NCBI GenBank assembly: GCA_034437615.1
Contig: DAOTTW010000301.1
Span: 1-28,166, forward strand
Reading direction: 5' to 3'
Origin: DAOTTW01 sp034437615
Lineage (GTDB): Bacteria; Chloroflexota; Anaerolineae; Aggregatilineales; Phototrophicaceae
DNA length: 28,166 nucleotides
Shown here: piece after piece, positions 7,860 to 15,643 of the stretch
Layout: each line of letters opens with the position of its first letter
Position numbering within the stretch: the stretch's first letter is position 1
Position numbers and translations under genes: made by a program
Notes under the pieces: generated by a model
Seen by the model: the letters and a program-made list of their open reading frames with translations, nothing else
Databases searched by the model: none
What the model was told of the DNA's origin: nothing

Positions 7860-10800
7860 CTAGCGCAAGTTGTTCGGGTCACCGACCCCCAGGCTCATCA
7901 GGCCCGTGTCCGGCTGCGCCTTCTTGGATTGCTCTTCATCCTTGCCAAAGCGGATGATGTCGCCATCAGTCGTGATGGCTTCCACCGCAAGGCCCAGGCT
8001 TTGCAGTTCTTTCACCAGCACGCGGAAGCTCGTCGGGATGCCCGGTTCTTCGATGGGTTCGCCCTTCACGATAGATTCATACGTCTTCACGCGGCCCTGC
8101 ACATCGTCGGATTTGACGGTCAGCATCTCTTGCAGCGTGTAGGCTGCGCCGTAGGCTTCCAGCGCCCAGACTTCCATCTCACCGAAGCGCTGACCGCCGA
8201 ATTGCGCCTTGCCACCCAGCGGCTGCTGTGTAACCAGGCTGTACGGCCCCGTGCTACGGGCGTGGGCCTTGTCTTCGACCAGGTGCGCCAGCTTCAGCAT
8301 ATGCACGATCCCAACCGCCACATGCCGATCAAAGGGGTCACCCGTGCGGCCATCAATCAGGCGCTGCTTGCCGTAGTGCGGGACGGCGTGCCCGGTCTCG
8401 AACATGATACGGTCGGCCATCTCAAACAGGTCGCGCTTGTCCGTATCCAGGTCTACCTCGATCAAATCCGGCGCGAACTCCTCAATCCAGAGCTTCAGCG
8501 AGAGCTTGATCGCATTCTGGTCGGCTTGCTGGCGCTTGGGCAACGGCACACCCTCCGTCTCAAACGACAGGTAATCATCCGGGTCGTAGCCCTCCTCACG
8601 CAGCCATTCAGCCAGCACCGCACGACGCGCATACACATGCTGTTCAACCAGCAAATCCGGGTCGTAACGCTCGTCGTTGCCTAGCCATGCGCTGATGTAC
8701 AGGCGGCGTACCTCTTCATCGTCTTCCAAATCTTCAGGGTCGTATTGTCCACTGACCCAGGCCCAGGCACGCTCCGTAATCAGCTTCCATACGTGGTCAA
8801 TCAGCCACGCCCGACCAAGATCAGCCTGAATCTCAGGCTCATCGGCCCCATCAAACACAGGCGTCACAGCACGGAAGCCCAGACGATCCGCCGCCCAGCC
8901 CAGGTGTAATTCCAACACCTGACCGATGTTCATACGGCCCGGTACGCCTGTCGGGTTCAGGATAATCTCGACAGGGGTGCCGTCTGCCAGGTGCGGCAGG
9001 TCCTCAATCGAGATAATGCGCGAGATCACACCCTTGTTACCGTGACGGCCTGCCATCTTATCGCCCACTGTCAGCTTGCGGCGCTGTGCGATGCTGACAC
9101 GCACCATCTTCTCGACGCCTGCGGGCAGGTCCGGGTGTTCTTCGCGTGTGAACGTCTTTACATCCACGACCTTGCCCCGGTCACCATGCGGCAGCCGCAG
9201 CGACGAATCCTTCACTTCGCGGGCCTGCTCACCGAAGATCGCACGCAGCAGCTTTTCCTCTGGGCTGAGTTCTTTCTCGCCCTTCGGTGTGATCTTGCCA
9301 ACCAGAATATCATTCGGGCCGACCTCCGCACCGACGCGCACAATGCCGAATTCATCCAGGTCTTTCAGGGCATCCTCACCCACATTCGGGATGTCATAGG
9401 TGATTTCCTCTGGCCCCAGCTTGGTATCGCGTGCTTCGACTTCGTGCTTTTCAATGTGAATACTGGTGAATTTGTCGTTGCGCAGCATGTCCTCGCTGAT
9501 GAGCAAGGCATCCTCGTAGTTACCGCCATCCCAACAGATGAAGGCCACCAACACATCATGCCCCAGCGCCAAATTGCCATGATTAGTAGACGAGCTATCC
9601 GCCAGCACATCCCCCACTGTCACACGTTCACCCTTGCGGGCGGTCGGCTTCTGGTCGATGCAGGTTGATTGATTCGAGCGGCTGTACTTGCGCAGTTGAT
9701 AACGGCGTTCCTCGCCATTATCCAGGCGCACGACGATACGATCACCCTGCACGCTGGTCACGATGCCATCCACATCAGAGATGACGACCTGGCCGCTATC
9801 ATGCGCCGCCTGATCTTCCATACCTGTGCTCACGACGGGCACATCCGGCTTCAGCAACGGCACGGCCTGACGCTGCATATTGGACCCCATCAGGGCGCGG
9901 TTCGCGTCGTCATGCTCCAGGAACGGAATCAACGCCGCGCTGATGCCCACAATCTGACGCGGGGCGATGTCGATATAATCGACTTTCGGCGCTTGCGTCA
10001 CCAGGAAGCCCTGACGATAACGCGCCGACACACGCGAATTGATGAATTCGCCGCGTGCATTCAACAGCGAGTTCGCCTGAGCGATGATATAGTTATCTTC
10101 CTGATCCGCGTTCAGGTATTCAATTTCCTTGCCCACAAACGGCACAATCGCCACGCTAGCGATGCCCGCAGCGCGTAACGCCGAAATATGCTCCAGCGTG
10201 ATGCGCGTATCCTCTTCAACGATAATGTTCCCGTCGTCGTCTTCGATGTCCTCGCGGGCTGCCAGGTCGATCAACTGCGGATTGTCAATCTCAACTTCGG
10301 CCACAAACGGCGCGACAGGCACCTGCTTGACCTTCACGGCCTTCATATCCACGATGTGCTCGCGTGTTAGGTGCGTGCCCGCCGCAACGACGACCTTATC
10401 ATTGGCGTCTTTAACATCCTGACGCACCCGACGACCCAGCAACAGCGGGTTATCCACCTCAACGGAGCCGGAGAAAGGCACCACCGCAACGCGCTTGATC
10501 TTCAGCGCTTTCAGCTTGGCGATGTTATCCTGTGTGAAGCGTGCACCTTCGCGGATGACGACAGCGCCTTCAGCGTCGTAAATATCGCGTGGCGCGACAT
10601 ACTTCAGCAGGATTGCGTCATCGACAGCCACATCTGCCACGAACGGCAGCACCGGGACCTGCATGATTTTCGCGGCTTTCAGCGCCTTGATCTGTTTCGA
10701 CGTCAGGCGCGTACCGGCTTCAAACACGCTGCCATCAGCAGCTTTCAGGTCATCACGCAGGATGCGATCAACCAGCAGCGGGTTATCCACGTCCATCGTG

Positions 10801-12470
10801 CCTACAAACGGCACCACCGCAACGCGCTTGATGTCCGCCGCCTCTAACGTGACGATATGCTCCGGCGTCAGGCGGGTGCCTGCTTCGATCACGACCTTGC
10901 CATCAGCATCCACAATGTCTACAGGGGCCACACGGTCCTTCAACAACGGGTTGTTGACCTCAACCGACTTGAACACGCGGCGGTAGGGCGTTTCAATAAA
11001 GCCATACTCGTTGACACGCGCATAGCTGGCCAAACGACCAATCAAGCCGATATTCGGGCCTTCCGGCGTCTCAATCGGGCAAATGCGCCCATAGTGGCTG
11101 TGGTGCACGTCACGCACATCGAAGCCAGCGCGTTCACGGCGCAGGCCGCCCGGCCCCAGCGCGGACAGCGTGCGCTTATGCGTCAGTTCCGCTAGCGGGT
11201 TCGTCTGCTCCATGAATTGCGAAAGCTGCGAAGAGCCGAAGAACTCACGCACGGCGGCTACAATCGGGCGGATGTTGACCAGCGAAACAGGCGTCATGCT
11301 ATCCGCTTCACGGATGGACATCCGCTCTTTTACGACGCGCTCCATGCGGCGCAAGCCGATGCGCAGCTTGTTCATAATCAATTCGCCCACTGTCTTCACG
11401 CGGCGGTTGCCCAGGTGGTCGATGTCATCCGTGTGGATGCGGCCATTGTTGATGCTAATCATGCGTGCAACTAACGCGACCACATCGGCCTTTGAAATCG
11501 TGCGCGTGTCGAGGCTGATCGTATCGTCCAGCCCCAGGCGCTGGTTCAGCTTGTAGCGGCCAACACGTTCCAGGTCGTAGCGGCGCTGGTCGAATAGCTG
11601 GCTTTCCAGGTATTCGCGGGCGTTATCCAGCGTGGCCGGGTCGCCAGGGCGCATCTTGCGGTAGAACTCAAGCAGGGCGGCCTCTGCAATAGATTGGCTC
11701 TTTTTCAGGTCCCAGACTGGCTCATTCTTCAGTGTGCTCTCAAGGTATGGGTGGTTCGGGTCATCATCGACATCCACGAACAGCGCACGAATTTCTTCAT
11801 CTTCGCCCGTCTGGATGGGCGATAGCTCTTTCGGCAGGCCGTCATCCACCGCCGCCAACGCACGCAGTAAGACCGTCACAGGCAGGGTACGCTTGCGGTT
11901 GAATTTGATCGTCAGGTAGTCGTTTTTGCGCGTCTCGAATTCCATCCAAGCGCCCCGGTCCGGGATCAGCTTGGCATTCGAGAGCAGGCGACCCGTTGAG
12001 CGGTCCTCTTCACCGTCGAAATAGACACCAGGCGAGCGAATCAACTGGCTGACGACGACGCGCTCTGTGCCGTTAATGACGAACGTGCCCTTATCCGTCA
12101 TCAGCGGGAAATCGCCCATGAAAATATCGGAGACGGCCACTTCATCGCCCGCTTCACGGTTCACCAGCGCCACACGCACGTACAGCGGCGCAGCATAAGA
12201 CATATCACGTTCGAGGCACACATCCTGCGAGTATTTCGGCTCCTCAAACCAGTAGGTCAGGCCGAATTGCTCTGCTTCCGGGATGTGACCGGGCAAATAA
12301 AGCTTCAGGTTACCGTTAAAGCTCTCAATTGGGTTGATTTCATCGAAGAGTTCCAATAAGCCTTCTTTGATGAACCAGTCGAAGGCGCTGGATTGAATTT
12401 CGATAAGCGAGGGCAACTCTTGCACGTCCGGCACACGTGCATAGTTCTTGATGTTACTGTATTCCTTCAA
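7860..12470 (-). CDS. rpoB: RNA polymerase beta subunit with five-repeat insert
   Basis: This is the catalytic beta subunit of RNA polymerase. The 1536-residue protein has the conserved lobes, the Rif region (GSSQLSQFMEQTNP to ETPEGPNIGLI), LEHDDANRALMGSNMQRQAVP, NYEDALLISE, VGDKMAGRHGNKG with the catalytic lysines, and the C-terminal QPLGGKAQFGGQRFGEMEVWALEAYGA block. It is about 200-300 residues longer than usual because of two inserts. Five 55-56-residue repeats occupy 503-781, and an acidic segment of roughly 147 residues lies near 1218-1364. Rif-site residues equivalent to E. coli Asp516 and Arg529 are Glu421 and Thr434. I chose the TTG at 12470: GAGGAG lies seven bases upstream, and the residues encoded upstream of it (many Cys) are not RpoB-like. 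rpoC is not adjacent; a glycosyltransferase gene follows instead. Confidence 0.97.
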   Translation of the reverse strand: MKEYSNIKNYARVPDVQELPSLIEIQSSAFDWFIKEGLLELFDEINPIESFNGNLKLYLPGHIPEAEQFGLTYWFEEPKYSQDVCLERDMSYAAPLYVRVALVNREAGDEVAVSDIFMGDFPLMTDKGTFVINGTERVVVSQLIRSPGVYFDGEEDRSTGRLLSNAKLIPDRGAWMEFETRKNDYLTIKFNRKRTLPVTVLLRALAAVDDGLPKELSPIQTGEDEEIRALFVDVDDDPNHPYLESTLKNEPVWDLKKSQSIAEAALLEFYRKMRPGDPATLDNAREYLESQLFDQRRYDLERVGRYKLNQRLGLDDTISLDTRTISKADVVALVARMISINNGRIHTDDIDHLGNRRVKTVGELIMNKLRIGLRRMERVVKERMSIREADSMTPVSLVNIRPIVAAVREFFGSSQLSQFMEQTNPLAELTHKRTLSALGPGGLRRERAGFDVRDVHHSHYGRICPIETPEGPNIGLIGRLASYARVNEYGFIETPYRRVFKSVEVNNPLLKDRVAPVDIVDADGKVVIEAGTRLTPEHIVTLEAADIKRVAVVPFVGTMDVDNPLLVDRILRDDLKAADGSVFEAGTRLTSKQIKALKAAKIMQVPVLPFVADVAVDDAILLKYVAPRDIYDAEGAVVIREGARFTQDNIAKLKALKIKRVAVVPFSGSVEVDNPLLLGRRVRQDVKDANDKVVVAAGTHLTREHIVDMKAVKVKQVPVAPFVAEVEIDNPQLIDLAAREDIEDDDGNIIVEEDTRITLEHISALRAAGIASVAIVPFVGKEIEYLNADQEDNYIIAQANSLLNARGEFINSRVSARYRQGFLVTQAPKVDYIDIAPRQIVGISAALIPFLEHDDANRALMGSNMQRQAVPLLKPDVPVVSTGMEDQAAHDSGQVVISDVDGIVTSVQGDRIVVRLDNGEERRYQLRKYSRSNQSTCIDQKPTARKGERVTVGDVLADSSSTNHGNLALGHDVLVAFICWDGGNYEDALLISEDMLRNDKFTSIHIEKHEVEARDTKLGPEEITYDIPNVGEDALKDLDEFGIVRVGAEVGPNDILVGKITPKGEKELSPEEKLLRAIFGEQAREVKDSSLRLPHGDRGKVVDVKTFTREEHPDLPAGVEKMVRVSIAQRRKLTVGDKMAGRHGNKGVISRIISIEDLPHLADGTPVEIILNPTGVPGRMNIGQVLELHLGWAADRLGFRAVTPVFDGADEPEIQADLGRAWLIDHVWKLITERAWAWVSGQYDPEDLEDDEEVRRLYISAWLGNDERYDPDLLVEQHVYARRAVLAEWLREEGYDPDDYLSFETEGVPLPKRQQADQNAIKLSLKLWIEEFAPDLIEVDLDTDKRDLFEMADRIMFETGHAVPHYGKQRLIDGRTGDPFDRHVAVGIVHMLKLAHLVEDKAHARSTGPYSLVTQQPLGGKAQFGGQRFGEMEVWALEAYGAAYTLQEMLTVKSDDVQGRVKTYESIVKGEPIEEPGIPTSFRVLVKELQSLGLAVEAITTDGDIIRFGKDEEQSKKAQPDTGLMSLGVGDPNNLR
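10128..10964 (-). repeat. Five tandem 55-56-residue repeats inside RpoB
   Basis: In the order translated, the units are 10964-10797, 10796-10632, 10631-10464, 10463-10296 and 10295-10128. Each follows the pattern V-x-V-D-N-P-L-L ... D-x-x-D-x-x-G-x-V-V-x-x-A-G-T-x-L-T-x-x-x-I ... V-x-V-x-P-F. Units 1, 3 and 5 end in VA(V/I)VPF-x-G. Units 2 and 4 end in VPV-x-PFVA. A 23-base stretch is identical between 10477-10499 and 10810-10832, exactly 333 bases apart, which equals one pair of units. The unit resembles the G-x-V...A...I-T...I...V-x-V-R segment of RpoC's sandwich-barrel hybrid region (inference). Confidence 0.93.
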
Positions 12471-12630
12471 GGTGGCGCTCCTCGGCGAATGGCATAGCTG
12501 CGACTGGATACACACCGAACATACTGAACACGCGCATTGCAGCACGTACAGCCGTCACGATTATGTCTGTGGGTTGTATGTCCAACAAATGTCCACGCTG
12601 TATCAAGTTGGGGTTTGCAAGTAGATAGAC

Positions 12631-12659
12631 AGTGTAGGCAAGGAATACCAAAATGTCAA
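12631..12659 (-). promoter_or_regulatory. Sigma70-type promoter of rpoB
   Basis: On the minus strand a perfect TTGACA (12654-12659) is followed after 17 bases by TACACT (12631-12636). Transcription would start near 12624, leaving about 154 untranslated bases before the TTG start codon. This shows that rpoB has its own strong promoter here and need not depend on an upstream ribosomal protein operon. Confidence 0.75.
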
Positions 12660-12770
12660 GAGCAACATCGGGGGTGTGTCGCCTTGCATCGGAGGACTTG
12701 CGTATGCGGTTGCTTATTTCCCAAATTTTGACATCTTATCCCAAAAAAGTCAACGTCTTTTCGGCGCATG

Positions 12771-12800
12771 TTGAATTGAGTTTTTGTCGCATGATAAAAT
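12771..12800 (+). promoter_or_regulatory. Promoter of the gene at 12840
   Basis: TTGAAT (12771-12776), an 18-base spacer and TAAAAT (12795-12800) precede a GGAG at 12823-12826. The start codon at 12840 is 13 bases beyond that, slightly far. Confidence 0.5.
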
Positions 12801-12839
12801 TCGTCCGCATAGTCCGGCTATCGGAGCAACGACACACTC

Positions 12840-13727
12840 ATGAGACGCCTGTCATTCTGGCTGCGCTTAACCCTGCTGATACTGCTATTCGCTGGTCTCA
12901 TCGGGCTAGACCGCCTCTATCACACACTGCTCAATCAACAACCTGTATTAGAAGGCACACCCGGCGAGGTGCTCTACGCAGCAGGCTTCGATGGCTTCAC
13001 GGGCGAATGGGAGCAGTTCCCAGGCCGTTTGTCCGCACAGATCAACGAGGGCGTGATGCGCATCGAAGTCGGTGAAGTGCTCAGCGTGCCCTATTCGGAT
13101 GCCAAACCCGCCTTTACAGATTTTGATGTGCGTGTGACGACCACTGCGGTCGCAGGCAGTGAATTTAACGATGGCTACGGCTTGATTTTTCGCCTGACGC
13201 AAAACGCCAACACCTGCCACATGCCGCACATCATGCTGTGTGATCTGGCCAATATCGACCTTTTGCGCGTGCCGCTGACCTTGCTTTTCGCTGAGGACAC
13301 GCCGCGCACCACTGGCTTCTACATGTTCCTGATTAGCAACGATGGCTATTACAAGCTGTGGCGCAGCGATACAAACGGCAATGCCGAAGACGTAACGCCC
13401 TGGATGCCAAGCCAGCAAATTAACCTGGGCCTGAACGCAGCCAATACCATTCGTGTCATCGGGCGGGCTGATGCCTTTCAGTTTTTCATCAACGGTGAGC
13501 GTGTGCCCTTCTGCATCCCGGATGCAGGCAACCAACCCACGCTCGGCATAAATGGGGAATGCCTGGGCGGTGAGGTGCGCGACACATGGCAGGACGCTAC
13601 ATACGGCGAAGGGCGCATCGGCCTGGTCGTGCGTACCGACCAGACGACAGGCACCGTCGTTGAATTTGATAATCTGGTGGTCACCAGCCCCACACTGGAT
13701 AGTTCCAGAATCTTCCCGCAAACGTAA
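12840..13727 (+). CDS. Membrane-anchored extracytoplasmic beta-sandwich protein
   Basis: This encodes 295 residues. An uncleaved signal anchor (about 6-24, RLTLLILLFAGLIGL) is followed by an outward-facing domain rich in beta strands. Its pattern is that of concanavalin-like (LamG or DUF1080-type) sandwiches: FDGFTGEWEQFPGR, then FTDFDVRVTTTAV, GYGLIFRLT, NTIRVIGRADAFQFFINGERV, and a closing GRIGLVVRTDQTTGTVVEFDNLVV. No catalytic residues can be named. Such domains often bind glycans. Two Cys pairs (near 122-130 and 222-237) could form disulfides. It has its own promoter and lies 23 bases before mtaB, so it may head that operon. The family assignment is by pattern only. Confidence 0.75.
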   Translation: MRRLSFWLRLTLLILLFAGLIGLDRLYHTLLNQQPVLEGTPGEVLYAAGFDGFTGEWEQFPGRLSAQINEGVMRIEVGEVLSVPYSDAKPAFTDFDVRVTTTAVAGSEFNDGYGLIFRLTQNANTCHMPHIMLCDLANIDLLRVPLTLLFAEDTPRTTGFYMFLISNDGYYKLWRSDTNGNAEDVTPWMPSQQINLGLNAANTIRVIGRADAFQFFINGERVPFCIPDAGNQPTLGINGECLGGEVRDTWQDATYGEGRIGLVVRTDQTTGTVVEFDNLVVTSPTLDSSRIFPQT

Positions 13728-13750
13728 CACAGAGCAGGAAAAGACGCGCC

Positions 13751-15043
13751 ATGAAAGTGCATTTGAAGATGATGGGCTGCCGCCTGAACCAGAGCGAAAT
13801 CGACACGATGGCGCGGCAGCTTACACAGCAAGGCCACGAATTAGTCGATGATCCGGCACAGGCCGAACAGGTCATTTTCAATACCTGCGCCGTCACCAAC
13901 GATGCAGCCAGGGGCGCACGGCATTTCATCCGCAGTACGCAACGCGCCAACCCAAACGCGCTGATTAACGTGACGGGCTGCTATGCACAGATCGCGCCGG
14001 ATGACATCAAAGCCCTGCCGGGTGTGGCGCGTGTGGTGGATAACGCGCAGAAGATGACCATCGTAGGTCAGATCACAGGCCAGCACAGCGACCCCGACGC
14101 CGCCTATGACCTGGAACCTGCTCAGCGCGACGCCGCCAATCGTAACGGGATGCGTACACGCGCCTTCATCAAGGTGCAGGACGGCTGTGATAACGAATGC
14201 ACCTTTTGCGTCACCACCATTGCACGCGGTCAGGGCCAAAGCCGCGACGCTGATGCCATCATCAACGAGATCAACGGCCTGCACAGCGCAGGCTATCAGG
14301 AAGCCGTGCTCACAGGCGTACATCTCGGCAGCTACGGGCATGATCTTGGCGACCCGAACGGCCTGCTACACCTGACCCAGCGCATCCTGGCCGAGACCAG
14401 CATCCCACGTGTGCGCCTCTCATCACTGGAACCCTGGGACATCGCGCCCGGTTTCTTCCAATTGTGGCAGCACGAGCGCCTCTGCCCACATTTGCACCTG
14501 CCCTTGCAAAGCGGTTGTGATGCCACACTACGCCGGATGCGCCGCAACACCAAACAGAGCGCCTTCCGTGAATTGGTGCAGGCAGCACGCGCTGCCATAC
14601 CCGACTTACGCATCACCAGCGATGTGATTGTCGGCTTTCCCGGCGAAACAGACGACGAATTTGCGATCAGCGAAGCCTTTATCCACGAAATGCAATTCGC
14701 AGGGCTGCACGTCTTCCCATACAGCGTCCGGCCCGGCACGCCAGCCAGCCGCATGAAGGGCCATCTGCCCAAGCAGGTGAAGAAGGCCCGCGTGCAGCGC
14801 CTACTCGTCCATGCCAACGCCGCAGAGCGGGCTTTTGCCGCGCAGTACATCGGCCAGACGTTACCCGTGCTCTGGGAGCAGGTCGCCGCAGCGAACGAAG
14901 ACGGCTATATAAACGTAGGCTATACACACAATTACATCCGCGTGCAGGCCACACACCCGCGCCCACTGACGAACCTGATTACGCCTGCGCAAATAGACGC
15001 GCTACAGGGCGGCGTCGCACAGGTGACGCCACAACTGGCTTAA
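13751..15043 (+). CDS. mtaB: tRNA t6A37 methylthiotransferase (MtaB type)
   Basis: This is a radical-SAM enzyme that inserts sulfur and methylates t6A at position 37 of ANN-decoding tRNAs, giving ms2t6A. The UPF0004 domain has its three cluster ligands at Cys10, Cys46 (NTCAVT) and Cys77 (GCYAQ). The radical-SAM cluster motif is CDNECTFC (Cys146, Cys150, Cys153). The middle contains SSLEPWDI, HLPLQSGCD and ITSDVIVGFPGETD, and a TRAM-like beta domain closes the protein near 365-425. The opening KMMGCRLNQSEID fits MtaB rather than MiaB or RimO. The 430 residues are standard. AGGA about 11 bases upstream supports the ATG. It starts the mtaB-yqeY-pgpH-ybeY-dgkA series, an order recalling the Bacillus yqeV-dgkA region. 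Confidence 0.92.
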   Translation: MKVHLKMMGCRLNQSEIDTMARQLTQQGHELVDDPAQAEQVIFNTCAVTNDAARGARHFIRSTQRANPNALINVTGCYAQIAPDDIKALPGVARVVDNAQKMTIVGQITGQHSDPDAAYDLEPAQRDAANRNGMRTRAFIKVQDGCDNECTFCVTTIARGQGQSRDADAIINEINGLHSAGYQEAVLTGVHLGSYGHDLGDPNGLLHLTQRILAETSIPRVRLSSLEPWDIAPGFFQLWQHERLCPHLHLPLQSGCDATLRRMRRNTKQSAFRELVQAARAAIPDLRITSDVIVGFPGETDDEFAISEAFIHEMQFAGLHVFPYSVRPGTPASRMKGHLPKQVKKARVQRLLVHANAAERAFAAQYIGQTLPVLWEQVAAANEDGYINVGYTHNYIRVQATHPRPLTNLITPAQIDALQGGVAQVTPQLA

Positions 15044-15099
15044 CGGCATTGCGGCTTGATGCTAACGGGCTGATGCGGGTATCCTTGCGGACGTAGCGT

Positions 15100-15129
15100 T
15101 TAAATTGGGTCAGAATGGGCAAGTACAAT
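15100..15129 (+). promoter_or_regulatory. Possible promoter of yqeY
   Basis: TACAAT (15124-15129) is a good -10 box, with a weak TTAAAT (15100-15105) 18 bases before it. A 9-base direct repeat lies just downstream of the predicted start. Readthrough from mtaB could also express yqeY. Confidence 0.35.
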
Positions 15130-15142
15130 TCATACAGCCCAA

Positions 15143-15166
15143 CAGCTTAGACCAAACCAGCTTAGA
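15143..15166 (+). repeat. Direct repeat CAGCTTAGA in the yqeY leader
   Basis: CAGCTTAGA occurs at 15143-15151 and again at 15158-15166, a 15-base period. It lies between the possible promoter and the AGAGG ribosome site at 15176-15180. It could be a binding site for a regulator or chance. Confidence 0.4.
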
Positions 15167-15191
15167 AATCAGAAAAGAGGTCGTCAACGAG

Positions 15192-15641
15192 ATGGCACAC
15201 CCAAAAGAAGCGATCAACGCAGCGCTGAAAACCGCGATGAAGAACAAAGACACACAGCGCCGCAACACACTGCGCCTGCTCAGCAGCGCCTTGAAGCAGG
15301 TCGAGATTGACAAGCAAACAGAACTCAGCGCAGAAGATGCGCACGCCATACTACAAAAAGAGGCCAAGACACGCCGCGAAAACGCCGAGGAAATGGCCAA
15401 AGCGGGCCGCGAAGACCTGGCCGACCAGGACCGCTACGAGCTAGCGGTCATCGAGGAATTTCTGCCGCGCCAGATGACCCGCGAAGAAATCGCAGAAATT
15501 GCCAAACAAGTAATTGCTGAGGTCGGCGCGCAAACACCGAAAGACATGGGTAAGGTCATGGGTACGCTACAGCCACAGGTCAAGGGCCGCGCCGATGGCA
15601 AGCTCGTGAGCCAAGTCGTCCAAGAATTACTGAGCGAATAA
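15192..15641 (+). CDS. yqeY: GatB/YqeY-domain protein
   Basis: This 149-residue stand-alone YqeY domain is related to the tail domain of the GatB amidotransferase subunit, which contacts tRNA. The free-standing protein has no firmly established role. The N-terminal helical half reads INAALKTAMKNKDTQRRNTLRLLSSALKQVEID. The C-terminal part has LPRQMTREEI, GAQTPKDMGKVMG and GRADGKLVSQVVQELL, all canonical. I chose the ATG at 15192 because AGAGG lies 11 bases upstream and the family starts here. The longer TTG reading at 15105 runs through leader sequence. The stop is 2 bases before the pgpH start, so the two are cotranscribed and probably coupled in translation. Confidence 0.92.
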   Translation: MAHPKEAINAALKTAMKNKDTQRRNTLRLLSSALKQVEIDKQTELSAEDAHAILQKEAKTRRENAEEMAKAGREDLADQDRYELAVIEEFLPRQMTREEIAEIAKQVIAEVGAQTPKDMGKVMGTLQPQVKGRADGKLVSQVVQELLSE

Positions 15642-15643
15642 CC

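Larger units (their letters stand above)
12471..12839. other. Divergent intergenic region between rpoB and the gene at 12840
   Basis: These 369 bases hold no convincing gene. They contain the rpoB promoter and its leader of roughly 154 bases on the minus strand, and a promoter for the rightward gene on the plus strand. The rpoB leader has two TGGACAT copies close together and no obvious terminator-antiterminator hairpins. A perfect TTGACA also occurs at 12728-12733 (+), but nothing resembling a -10 box follows at the right distance. Confidence 0.6.

Noticed and set aside
7929..10847. Several long open frames opposite rpoB (for example 7929-8684, 8991-9668, 9669-10178, 10371-10847)
   Set aside because: They are antisense to a gene conserved end to end, are rich in His, Arg and Gln as expected of reverse-frame shadows, and show no domain or ribosome site.
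12471..12545. N-terminal extension of RpoB to a GTG at 12545
   Set aside because: The 25 extra residues are Cys-rich and unlike any RpoB, and GAGGAG is correctly spaced for the TTG at 12470.
12948..13730. 260-residue open frame opposite the beta-sandwich protein gene
   Set aside because: The plus-strand frame has a signal anchor, promoter and domain pattern; the minus frame has none of these.
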